Assembly (NCBI GenBank): GCA_017994695.1
Contig: JAGOKF010000003.1
Location: 23,566-87,565 of the forward strand
Direction: 5' to 3'
DNA: 64,000 nucleotides
Source: Myxococcota bacterium
GTDB taxonomy: Bacteria; Myxococcota_A; UBA9042; DTJE01
The notes below the pieces were generated by a model that was not told the origin of the DNA, did not search any database, and saw only the letters and a list, made by a program, of their open reading frames with translations. The position numbers were made by a program, and so were the translations under genes. Below are positions 16,163-23,955 of the stretch, piece by piece; position 1 is the first letter of the stretch; each line of letters opens with the position of its first letter.

Positions 16163-17494
16163 TCACGCCCCCTGGCGGGTCTTCACGGCCTGCCGCACCC
16201 GGGCGGAAAGGTCGATCCCGGCGATCGGCTTCAGGTCGTACCGGACCCGCACCATCGGCTTGTCCACCTGGATCAGGCGCCCCAGGTCGATGGGGGTCCC
16301 GATCAGGACCAGTTCCGCATCGGTGCTTGCGATGGTCTGGGCCAGTTCGGCGATCTGGCGCTCGCCGTAGCCCATCGCCGGCAGCACCTGGCGGCAGTGG
16401 GGATACTTCTCGTAGGTGGCCCGGATGGATCCGACGGCGTGGACCGTGGGATCCACCAGCACCGCCCCCTCCCGCCGGGCCAGCACGAAGCCCGCCCCGA
16501 TGGGCATCTGGCCGTGGGTCAGGGTCGGCCCGTCCTCGACCACCAGCACCCGCTTGCCCTTCAGGTCCACGGGGCGATCGAGCCGGATCGTCGATTCGGC
16601 CTCCACCACGTCGGCCCGGGGATTCCAGCGGGCGATGGATTCCCGCACCGTCTGGAGGGCCTCCTGGGACGCCGAATCGACCTTGTTGATCACCACCACG
16701 TCGCCCATCAGCAGGTTCGCCATGCCCGGGTAGTAGGTGGTCTCGTGACCGGGGCGCAGGGGGTCGGTCACCACGACGTGGAGGTCAGGACGATAGAAGG
16801 GGAGGTCGTTGTTCCCGCCGTCCCAGAGAATCACGTCGGCCTCGGCCTCGGCCGCCTGGAGGATCCGGTGATAGTCCACGCCGGCGAAGACCAGGCTCCC
16901 GTTCTCCAGGTGGGGCTCGTACTCCTCCCGCTCCTCGATCGTGCAGCGGTGGAGATCCAGGTCCCGGGCATCGGCGAACCGCTGCACGGCCTGGGCCTCC
17001 AGGTCCCCGTAGGGCATCGGGTGACGCACCACCGCGACCTTCCACCCCTGCTCCCGGAGCGCCGCCGAGACGTACCGGGAGGTCTGGCTCTTGCCGCACC
17101 CGGTGCGCACGGCGCAGACCGCGATGACCGGCTTCCGGGAGGGGATCATCGTGGGGCGGGACCCCGCCAGGACGTAGTTGGCCCCGGCGGCGATGGTCCG
17201 GGACCCGATCTCCATCACGTGCTGGTGGGAAACGTCGGAATAGGAGAAGACGACCTCGTCCACCTGATGCTTCCGGATCAGGTTCTCGAGTTCCGATTCC
17301 TCGACGATGGGGATGCCGTCGGGGTAGAGCCGGCCGGCCAGCGAGGCCGGGTAGGTGCGGCCCGCGATGTCGGGAATCTGGGCCGCGGTGAAGGCGACCA
17401 CCCGGTAGGCCTCGTTGTCCCGATAGAGGCAGTGGAAGTTGTGGAAGTCCCTTCCTGCCGCGCCGACGATGATCACGTTCCTGGCCGAATTCAT
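16163..17494 (-). CDS. cyclic 2,3-diphosphoglycerate synthetase homologue
   Basis: A 443-residue P-loop protein of the cDPGS family, which in methanogens cyclises 2,3-diphosphoglycerate with ATP. The N-terminal half begins NVIIVGAAGRDFHNF, a Rossmann-like nucleotide fold. The second half carries the P-loop TGCGKS at residues 131-136, a Mg-site Asp in DVILWDGGNND and NKVD, as in GTPase-like kinases. ATG 17494 follows GGAGGCGG. Homologues are common in bacteria that are not known to make cyclic DPG, so the true substrate here is uncertain. Confidence 0.8.
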   Translation of the reverse strand: MNSARNVIIVGAAGRDFHNFHCLYRDNEAYRVVAFTAAQIPDIAGRTYPASLAGRLYPDGIPIVEESELENLIRKHQVDEVVFSYSDVSHQHVMEIGSRTIAAGANYVLAGSRPTMIPSRKPVIAVCAVRTGCGKSQTSRYVSAALREQGWKVAVVRHPMPYGDLEAQAVQRFADARDLDLHRCTIEEREEYEPHLENGSLVFAGVDYHRILQAAEAEADVILWDGGNNDLPFYRPDLHVVVTDPLRPGHETTYYPGMANLLMGDVVVINKVDSASQEALQTVRESIARWNPRADVVEAESTIRLDRPVDLKGKRVLVVEDGPTLTHGQMPIGAGFVLARREGAVLVDPTVHAVGSIRATYEKYPHCRQVLPAMGYGERQIAELAQTIASTDAELVLIGTPIDLGRLIQVDKPMVRVRYDLKPIAGIDLSARVRQAVKTRQGA

Positions 17495-17598
17495 CTGTGA
17501 CCGCCTCCTGCAAGAACCCGCAAGTTCCGGGCGCCGCAATGCTATCGACCGTCCCGGGGATGTCAAGGCGCTTTGGACCCCCCCGGAAGGTCGGGGCG

Positions 17599-18282
17599 CT
17601 AGCGGGATCGTCCCACCCCGACGCGGCGGCAGCGGTCCGACAGGGGGCACCGGCTGCACCAGGGCGACTGGGGCCGGCAGACCTCCTGGCCGAAGCGGAC
17701 CAGCAGGGGGTTGATCGGCCTCCAGAACGCCGGGGGAAGCACCTCGCGCAATGCCGCCTCGGTCCGGTCGGGGGAGGGGGTCCGGATCCATCCCAGGCGG
17801 TTCAAGATGCGGTGCACGTGGGTGTCCACGCAGAGCCCGGGCCCGCCGAAGCCCTCGGCCAGGACCAGGTTCGCGGTCTTGCGCCCGACCCCCTGGAAGG
17901 ACAGCAGCACCTCCAGGTCCGCCGGAACCCGTCCTCCGAACTCCCGCACCAGCCGCTCGGCAAGGGCCTTCAGGCGGACGGCCTTGGTGCGGTAGAAGTT
18001 CACCGGCCGGATGGTCTCCACGAGGACCTCCAGCGGCATGGCCGTCAGGGCCTCGGGCGTCGGGGCCGCCTCGAAGAGCCGGGAGGCCGCCAGGTCCGTC
18101 ACCGGGTCCCGGGTCCTCAGGCTCAGGATGGTCGCGACCAGCACCCGGAAGGGGTCCTCGGTCCCCTCGGCGATCCGGGTCACCGACGGCGGGTCCAGGT
18201 CCCCGAGCCACCGGCGCAGATCCTCCACCAGCCGGGCCCAGTCGGCCCCGGACACCGGGGCGTTCCGCTTCCCTCCCTTCAC
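17599..18282 (-). CDS. nth: endonuclease III
   Basis: A 227-residue bifunctional DNA glycosylase/AP lyase for oxidised pyrimidines. The helix-hairpin-helix reads LLSFQGVGRKTAN with catalytic Lys135, and catalytic Asp153 lies in CVDTHVHRILNRLGW. Four cysteines (202, 209, 212, 218) with spacing C-x6-C-x2-C-x5-C bind the 4Fe-4S cluster. The start is GTG 18282, after GGGAGG. It lies 34 bases after trxB on the same strand. Confidence 0.95.
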   Translation of the reverse strand: MKGGKRNAPVSGADWARLVEDLRRWLGDLDPPSVTRIAEGTEDPFRVLVATILSLRTRDPVTDLAASRLFEAAPTPEALTAMPLEVLVETIRPVNFYRTKAVRLKALAERLVREFGGRVPADLEVLLSFQGVGRKTANLVLAEGFGGPGLCVDTHVHRILNRLGWIRTPSPDRTEAALREVLPPAFWRPINPLLVRFGQEVCRPQSPWCSRCPLSDRCRRVGVGRSR

Positions 18283-18316
18283 GGGTCCTCCCGCCGGTCG
18301 CCCTCCCGCCTGCCGG

Positions 18317-19243
18317 TCACAGCGGATGCTCCTCCAGGAACTTCTCGGCGTCCATCGCCGCCTGGCAGCCGCTCCCGGCGGCGGTGATGGCCTGGCGGTA
18401 CCGGGTGTCCGCGACGTCGCCGCAGGCGAAGACGCCCGGCACGCTGGTCTCGGTGTGCCGTCTCTGCACCACGTAGCCCTTGTCGTCCAGTTCCACCTGC
18501 CCCCGGAAGACCTCGGTGTTGGGCCGGTGCCCGATGGCCAGGAAGAGGCCCTGGACCGGCAGGATCGACTCCTCGCCGGTCCGGGTGTCCCGGAGCCTCA
18601 GGCCCGAGACCTCCTTGCCGGTCTCGGTGAGGACCTCCTCGACGACCCGGTTCCAGGCGAAGACGATCTTCGGGTTCGCGAAGGCCCGGTCCTGCATCGC
18701 CTTGGAGGCCCGCAGGCGATCCCGGCGGTGGATCAGGGTGACCTTCGTGGCGAACCGCGTCAGGAAGGTGGCCTCCTCCAGGGCGCTGTCCCCGCCGCCG
18801 ACCACGGCGATCTCCTTGCCCTTGAAGAAGAACCCGTCGCAGGTCGCGCAGGCCGACACCCCGTGGCCGATCAGGGCCTGCTCGCTGGGGAGCCCCAGGT
18901 ACTGGGCGCTGGCCCCCGTGGCGATGATGACCGCCGCGGCCTCCTCCCACCGTTCCCCGTCCACCTCGACCCGGTAGGGCCGACGGGCGAAGTCCACCTT
19001 CGTGGCCGTGGCGAAGGTGCACTCGGCCCCGAACCGCGTCGCCTGCTCCCGGAGGCGGTCCATCAGTTCCGGTCCCTGGATGCCCTCGGGAAAGCCCGGG
19101 AAGTTCTCCACCTCGGTGGTCTGGGTCAGCTGCCCCCCCGGCTGGACGCCCTCGAGCACCAGGGGCTTCAGGTTCGCCCGGGCGGTGTAGATCGCGGCGG
19201 TCAGCCCTGCCGGTCCGGAACCGATGATGATCACCTGCCTCAT
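18317..19243 (-). CDS. trxB: thioredoxin reductase
   Basis: A 308-residue FAD/NADPH flavoprotein that reduces thioredoxin. FAD-binding GSGPAG lies at residues 8-13, the redox pair CATC at 132-135, the NADPH motif [10 protein letters not shown] follows, and the terminal FAD motif is [13 protein letters not shown] 19243 is preceded by CAGGAGCG. The longer frame upstream is the antisense of the divergent GGDEF gene. Length and motifs are complete. Confidence 0.96.
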   Translation of the reverse strand: MRQVIIIGSGPAGLTAAIYTARANLKPLVLEGVQPGGQLTQTTEVENFPGFPEGIQGPELMDRLREQATRFGAECTFATATKVDFARRPYRVEVDGERWEEAAAVIIATGASAQYLGLPSEQALIGHGVSACATCDGFFFKGKEIAVVGGGDSALEEATFLTRFATKVTLIHRRDRLRASKAMQDRAFANPKIVFAWNRVVEEVLTETGKEVSGLRLRDTRTGEESILPVQGLFLAIGHRPNTEVFRGQVELDDKGYVVQRRHTETSVPGVFACGDVADTRYRQAITAAGSGCQAAMDAEKFLEEHPL

Positions 19244-19333
19244 CTCGAACGCTCCTGTTTGAAGGGGGCGGGACCCCGGGTCCCGCTGCGGCTGGCCGAT
19301 ACTCTGGGCATCCTTTCCGGGATGGCAACCGTC

Positions 19334-19362
19334 TTGCCCGGGAAGGGCTCTGCGGTTATTCT
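19334..19362 (+). promoter_or_regulatory. candidate promoter of the degenerate GGDEF gene
   Basis: TTGCCC (19334-19339), 17-base spacer, TATTCT (19357-19362), 25 bases before ATG 19388. Confidence 0.4.
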
Positions 19363-19387
19363 GGGCCGTCCTGGATCGGAGGCAGCC

Positions 19388-19873
19388 ATGACCCTTCACG
19401 ACTCCGGATCGGTGCGGCGCGGGCTTCCCCAGGAGGCCCAGAGGGCCCGGCGCTTCGAGGCCCACCTCTCGGTGCTGCTGATCAACGTGGACGGCCTGTC
19501 CCGGATCAACGAGACCCTCGGCACCGAGGCCGGGGACTACGTGCTGGGGGAGATCGGCACCCTGCTCCGGCGGCACACCCGGACGATCGACGTGGTGGGG
19601 CGCTGGGACCGGGACGACTTCATCATCCTGACGGTGGACCGGAACCTCGAAGGGTCCCTGGCCGTGGCCGAGAAGATGCGGACCCTGATCCGGGAGCACC
19701 CCTTCGCCTGGAAGGGCTCGCCGGTCCCGGTCACGGTCAGCATCGGGATCGCCCGGGGCGTCCCGGCCACCGAGGGGCAGATCGACGAACTCCTGGCCCG
19801 GGCCCGGCAGGCGGTCGCCCTGTGCAAGGCCGCCGGGGGAGACCGCATCGAGCGGGAAGCGGACCCCGGATAG
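19388..19873 (+). CDS. degenerate GGDEF-domain protein
   Basis: A 161-residue single-domain GGDEF fold with no input domain. The active-site motif reads DRDDF (residues 74-78) instead of GGDEF, and the metal Asp of the usual DxD is Asn33, so cyclase activity is unlikely. The inhibitory-site RxxD is kept (Arg65-Asp68), exactly five residues before the motif as in active enzymes. This points to a c-di-GMP receptor or a regulator rather than a synthase. ATG 19388 follows GGAGG. It is monocistronic between divergent trxB and a convergent LysM gene. Confidence 0.82.
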   Translation: MTLHDSGSVRRGLPQEAQRARRFEAHLSVLLINVDGLSRINETLGTEAGDYVLGEIGTLLRRHTRTIDVVGRWDRDDFIILTVDRNLEGSLAVAEKMRTLIREHPFAWKGSPVPVTVSIGIARGVPATEGQIDELLARARQAVALCKAAGGDRIEREADPG

Positions 19874-19953
19874 GATCGGTCCCGGACGGCCATGGCCACG
19901 GGGTCTGCGACGAGGGAACCGGCACCGCCGGAGAGCCTCCCGGGAACCTCCCG

Positions 19954-20991
19954 TCAGTAGCCGGCGATCATCTCCACCGGACTGCCGACCGCGAACTCCC
20001 GGTTCGCGTAGGTGATGATGCCCAGGCAGCTCTCCTCCTGGGCCTCGATGACCAGGATCTCCCCGTTCAGTTCCTCGGGGAAGTCCTTCCGTTTCTTGGG
20101 CTTGGGGTTGAAGGCGTCCACCCCGTCCCCCTTCTGGCGCACCACGAACCGGTTGCCCGCCTGGACCCCGTCCCGGGTGCCCTTGTCGATGATCACGTAG
20201 TGATACTCCCCCAGCGACTCCAGCCCCTCGAAGTTGTACACCACGGTTCCCGAGAGTTCCGTGGCGTTGCTGACCGCCGGGACCACCCGCTGCATCGGCG
20301 CGAAGGGGACCACCCGGTCCCCCCGCTCGATCTCCTGGAAGGCCATCAGCACCACCGCCTTGTTCAGGGGCGTCTCGGTGGAGGTCACCTTGGTGACCCC
20401 CAGGTAGCGGACGATGTACCCGATCTTCTTGCCGCTCTTCGGGTGCTTGACCCGCTTCTCGATCCGGTACACCAGAAAGAGGTCCCCGGGCTTCACCCGT
20501 CGCTGGGTCTCGAACCGGATGTAGGCCTCGTCGGTCTCCCCGAGGTACACCCGCTCCTCCCGGCTGTTCGACAGCACTCCAGACCCCTTGAACTGGTCCT
20601 CGGACAGGAAGCCCACCCGGCGCCCCAGCACCATCTCGACCTGGGGACCGCCCGAGTAGCGGGACTCGGTGACGCGGTATCCCTGGGGCGCCTGGACCTG
20701 AGGCTGGGGCGGGACCAGGAAGACCTGGTCCCCGGGGAAGATCCAGTTGGGATTGGTGATGTGGGGGTTGAAGGACCAGAGGGTCGGCCAGTAGTCCGGG
20801 TCGTTGAAGAACCGGTCGGCGATGTCCCAGAGGGTGTCTCCCGCCTCGGCGATGTAGACGTTCACCTCGCCCGTGCTGGCCCCGCTGACCTGGACCTGCT
20901 GGGCCCGGGCCACACCCCCGGTGAACCAGAGGGCCGCGCACAGGACCCACGCCCAACGCACCGAACCGGTTCCCCGTGACCTCGTCTTCAT
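19954..20991 (-). CDS. exported LysM-domain protein
   Basis: A 345-residue secreted protein with signal peptide ending near ARA-QQ, and one LysM module at about residues 45-95 ([19 protein letters not shown], then [17 protein letters not shown]), which binds peptidoglycan. The remaining 250 residues are beta-rich, with [12 protein letters not shown] and [11 protein letters not shown]. This is the pattern of LysM proteins found next to tol-pal genes in deltaproteobacteria. ATG 20991 follows GGAGGAGAGG. It lies 14 bases after the CpoB-like gene and is cotranscribed with it. Confidence 0.85.
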   Translation of the reverse strand: MKTRSRGTGSVRWAWVLCAALWFTGGVARAQQVQVSGASTGEVNVYIAEAGDTLWDIADRFFNDPDYWPTLWSFNPHITNPNWIFPGDQVFLVPPQPQVQAPQGYRVTESRYSGGPQVEMVLGRRVGFLSEDQFKGSGVLSNSREERVYLGETDEAYIRFETQRRVKPGDLFLVYRIEKRVKHPKSGKKIGYIVRYLGVTKVTSTETPLNKAVVLMAFQEIERGDRVVPFAPMQRVVPAVSNATELSGTVVYNFEGLESLGEYHYVIIDKGTRDGVQAGNRFVVRQKGDGVDAFNPKPKKRKDFPEELNGEILVIEAQEESCLGIITYANREFAVGSPVEMIAGY

Positions 20992-21005
20992 CCTCTCCTC
21001 CGGTC

Positions 21006-21947
21006 TCAGGGCAGTTCCCCGAGCAGGCGCACGGCCACCGCCGCCGCCGGACTCTCCGGGTAGGTCAGCATCACCGCGTCGTACATCCGCCGGGCCTCGT
21101 CCCAATGCTCCAGTCGCTGGTCGCAGAGCCCGACCTTCACCATCGCGTCGGGAACCTTGTTGCCGTCGGGATGCTCCGTGACGACCCTCAAGAATTCCTG
21201 GCGGGCCTGGGCCCACTCCTTCCGGTCGTAGTGGCACTCGCCGATCCAGTACTGGGCGTTGTCAGCGTAGGGGTGCTTGGGATGGCGGCGCAGGAAGTCC
21301 CGGAACGCCGCCATCGCCTCGTCGAGCCGTCCCTGGCGATAGGCCTCGTAGGCCTCCCGGTAGGCCGTCAGGACCCGGTCCTCCCCGACCTCCGGCGCCG
21401 GGTCCGCCATCCGGGAGGTCCCGGTCCTGGATCCGCGGGAGGCGGCCGGGCGGGGCCGGCTCCCCGAGGACACGACCCGGCCGTCATCGGTGAGGGTCGC
21501 GTAGACGTCGCTCATCTCGTCGGGGCGGCCAACGGCCCCTTCCCGCCCGCTCCGGGCCCTCGGCGCCGGCGGGGCATCCCCCTCCCCCGAGTCCTCGTCG
21601 CCCTCCTCGTCGTCCTCCTCGGTCCGGGGCACCAGGCGCACGCTGGGAAGGGCCCTGGGAACCTCCAGGGAGGGTGCCGGCAACCCGGCCAGGGTCCCGG
21701 GGACTCCCGGAGGCGCCCCGGTGCTGGCCGCGGCCGCCCGCCCGGCGGCCATCTGCCGGGTCTCCACCTGGTCCTGCAGCAGCATCAGGCGGTTCTCCAG
21801 GCTCGTCACCTGCTGGCGCTGGGCCGCCGCCGACCGCTCCAGGTCCCGGACCTGGGTCTCCAGGCCCCTCAGGCGACCCTCCAGGGCGGCCTGGGACCCC
21901 GCGCACCCCGTCGAAAACACCACCGCCAGGATCGCCCAACGTCCCAT
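21006..21947 (-). CDS. CpoB/YbgF-like lipoprotein
   Basis: A 313-residue lipoprotein (lipobox STGC, Cys15) with an N-terminal coiled coil at about residues 20-65, a long low-complexity acidic and Ala/Pro/Gly-rich linker at about 70-190, and three tetratricopeptide repeats at the C terminus ([20 protein letters not shown] and following). CpoB/YbgF coordinates the Tol-Pal system with peptidoglycan synthesis at division. The linker is much longer than in E. coli CpoB. Divergent from pal across a shared regulatory region. Confidence 0.85.
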   Translation of the reverse strand: MGRWAILAVVFSTGCAGSQAALEGRLRGLETQVRDLERSAAAQRQQVTSLENRLMLLQDQVETRQMAAGRAAAASTGAPPGVPGTLAGLPAPSLEVPRALPSVRLVPRTEEDDEEGDEDSGEGDAPPAPRARSGREGAVGRPDEMSDVYATLTDDGRVVSSGSRPRPAASRGSRTGTSRMADPAPEVGEDRVLTAYREAYEAYRQGRLDEAMAAFRDFLRRHPKHPYADNAQYWIGECHYDRKEWAQARQEFLRVVTEHPDGNKVPDAMVKVGLCDQRLEHWDEARRMYDAVMLTYPESPAAAVAVRLLGELP

Positions 21948-21977
21948 GTCCTCTCCGGACCGCCGACACGCCCCTCG

Positions 21978-22007
21978 ATTCTAGGGCCGACCATGCCCTG
22001 GGGACAA
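21978..22007 (-). promoter_or_regulatory. candidate promoter of the cpoB-like/LysM operon
   Basis: Minus-strand TTGTCC (22002-22007), 18-base spacer, TAGAAT (21978-21983), 31 bases before ATG 21947. Confidence 0.5.
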
Positions 22008-22206
22008 GCGGACGGGAACCGAAGGCTCCCTCGGCCCCCTCCGGCGGGGCGCCGGATCCGCCCGGGACCGCACCCGGGACCGGGCCACGGCCTTCCCGGG
22101 ACCGCTCCCCGGGCGATCGACCCGGTCGGGAATCCCGTTCGCGGACGCATCATCCCGACACCCCGAGGAACGGGGAGTTTGATGCGGATGCGCATCCCGG
22201 CCGGTC

Positions 22207-22235
22207 TTGACATCCCCCGGGCACCCTTCTATAAG
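22207..22235 (+). promoter_or_regulatory. promoter of pal
   Basis: TTGACA (22207-22212), 17-base spacer, TATAAG (22230-22235), 58 bases before ATG 22294. Confidence 0.85.
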
Positions 22236-22293
22236 AGAAGGCCTGAACCAGGGTAGCATTTCCCGGGAACGGGGAACCAACAGGGAGGGTTCG

Positions 22294-23079
22294 ATGGTGA
22301 GGAAATTCAAGGTGCTGTGGATGGCGTTCGGCGCGGTGTCCCTGCTGTCCTTCGCGGCCTGCGGCCCGAAGTACCCCAACTGCAAGGAGGACAAGCACTG
22401 CAAGGACAAGGGCGAGTTCTGCGTGGACGGTCTGTGCCGCCAGTGCGCGGTGGACGCCCACTGCACCAGCATGGGCCCCTGCGCCTACTGTGGATCGGGG
22501 TACACCTGCCAGAAGCCCGCTGGCAACCTGGGCGACTGCTGCACCTCGGACCTGAACTGCAACGGCGGCAAGTGCAACAAGGCCCCGGGCATGGACCGTG
22601 GCACCTGCGTGAAATGCCTGTCCGACGCCGACTGCGGTCCGGGACAGGCCTGCTCGAACAACACCTGCATCGCGAAGGCGGAGTGCGATGCGAACAACCC
22701 GTGCCCCGCCGGCAAGCGCTGCGACTACGGCCGGTGCGTCGAGGACACCTGCCAGATGAGCCCGGTCCTCTTCGACTTCGACCAGGCCGAGATCCGGGTG
22801 GACCAGCGGCCGGTCGTGACCTCGAACTACGACTGCATCAAGAAGCGCGGCGTCGCCCGGGTGAAGCTGGAGGGGAACGCCGACGAGCGGGGCGGCGACC
22901 AGTACAACATGCAGCTCGGTTCCCGGCGGGCCAATGCCGCCAAGGCGTACCTGGTCCGGCTGGGCATGAAGGGCAAGGACATCCAGACCGTGTCCTACGG
23001 CGAGGCCAATCCCGTCTGCTCGAGCCAGACCGAGGACTGCTGGCAGCGGAACCGCCGGGTGGACTTCGTCGCCCAGTAG
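22294..23079 (+). CDS. pal: Pal-type OmpA-family lipoprotein with Cys-rich N-terminal domain
   Basis: A 261-residue lipoprotein (lipobox FAAC, Cys23). Residues 30-150 form a Cys-rich region with repeated CKxDxHC and CxSDADC patterns. An OmpA C-terminal domain follows (VLFDFDQAEI; NADERGG; GSRRANAAKAYL), which binds diaminopimelate in peptidoglycan. E. coli Pal has no Cys-rich domain, so this is a lineage-specific extension facing the periplasm or the surface. ATG 22294 follows AGGGAGG. It is followed by a second CpoB-like gene. Confidence 0.88.
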   Translation: MVRKFKVLWMAFGAVSLLSFAACGPKYPNCKEDKHCKDKGEFCVDGLCRQCAVDAHCTSMGPCAYCGSGYTCQKPAGNLGDCCTSDLNCNGGKCNKAPGMDRGTCVKCLSDADCGPGQACSNNTCIAKAECDANNPCPAGKRCDYGRCVEDTCQMSPVLFDFDQAEIRVDQRPVVTSNYDCIKKRGVARVKLEGNADERGGDQYNMQLGSRRANAAKAYLVRLGMKGKDIQTVSYGEANPVCSSQTEDCWQRNRRVDFVAQ

Positions 23080-23145
23080 GGGCGCGGTCCCGGGCTTCCG
23101 GACGTTCCCGAGCATTCCCCCCGCCGATCCTTCGAGGAATCCGCC

Positions 23146-23934
23146 ATGCGAAGACTTTGGCCCTGCCTGCTGCTGCTCGTTCAGCCGGGATGTGTGACCC
23201 TGTGGAACTTCAACCAGACGGTCGATGACCTCCGGGGCCGGCTCCGGGCCCTGGAGGAGAAGCAGGCCGCCCTGGAGGCCGCCCAGGCCGAGTCCCAGCA
23301 GCAGATGGGCCAGGTGCGGGAGGAGATGGTCGAGGCCACCGAGGCCCTGCGGGCGGGAGGCGCGAACCTCGGGGCCGACGTGGACGCCCTGAAGACCGAG
23401 GTGGCCCGGCTGAAGGGGTCCCAGGAGGAGGTCGCCTGGGCGATCTCCCGCCAGCAGGAGGACCTCCAGGAGGTCCGGAAGTCCCTGGACGCCCTGGGGG
23501 TCCCCGTGGTGCGGCTGCCCGAGGGGGTCACCGAGGACCGGGACAGCCTGTTCCGGGCGGGCCAGGAGGCCCTGCAGAAGAAGGACGGGCCCCTGGCCCG
23601 GGGCCTGCTGCGACGGTTCCTGGAGAACTTCCCCGACGAGCCCAGGGCCCCGGAGGCCCAGTTCCTGCTGGGGGAGACGTTCTTCCAGGAGGGCAAGTGG
23701 GGACAGGCCGTGAAGGAGTACCAGCGGGTCCACGACCGCTACAAGGACGCCCGGGGTGCCCCGGTGGCCCGGGCCCTGGAGCGCATCGCCGAGTGTCTGC
23801 TGAAGCAGGGGGATTGCACGAAGGCGATCGGGGTGTACCAGTACCTGGCGGAATTCGCGAAGAAGGGCCCCGAGGCCGATCGGGCCCGGTCCCAGATCCA
23901 GCGCCTGAGGCGGACCTGCAAGGGAGCCCGCTGA
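23146..23934 (+). CDS. second CpoB/YbgF-like lipoprotein
   Basis: A 262-residue lipoprotein (lipobox QPGC, Cys16) with a long coiled coil at about residues 20-120 and C-terminal tetratricopeptide repeats from about residue 130 (AGQEALQKKDGPLARGLLRR and following). It is a paralogue of the gene at 21006 with a similar plan but no acidic linker. It lies 66 bases downstream of pal and is probably cotranscribed. It ends 21 bases from the convergent RND transporter gene. TolQRAB genes are not in the window. Confidence 0.82.
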   Translation: MRRLWPCLLLLVQPGCVTLWNFNQTVDDLRGRLRALEEKQAALEAAQAESQQQMGQVREEMVEATEALRAGGANLGADVDALKTEVARLKGSQEEVAWAISRQQEDLQEVRKSLDALGVPVVRLPEGVTEDRDSLFRAGQEALQKKDGPLARGLLRRFLENFPDEPRAPEAQFLLGETFFQEGKWGQAVKEYQRVHDRYKDARGAPVARALERIAECLLKQGDCTKAIGVYQYLAEFAKKGPEADRARSQIQRLRRTCKGAR

Positions 23935-23955
23935 AGGCCCTCCGGTGCGCGGCGC

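Larger units (their letters stand above)
21948..22293. other. divergent regulatory region between cpoB-like gene and pal
   Basis: A 346-base gap with no credible gene. It holds one promoter for each direction and a GC-rich middle with several short inverted repeats but no clear operator. Confidence 0.7.
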
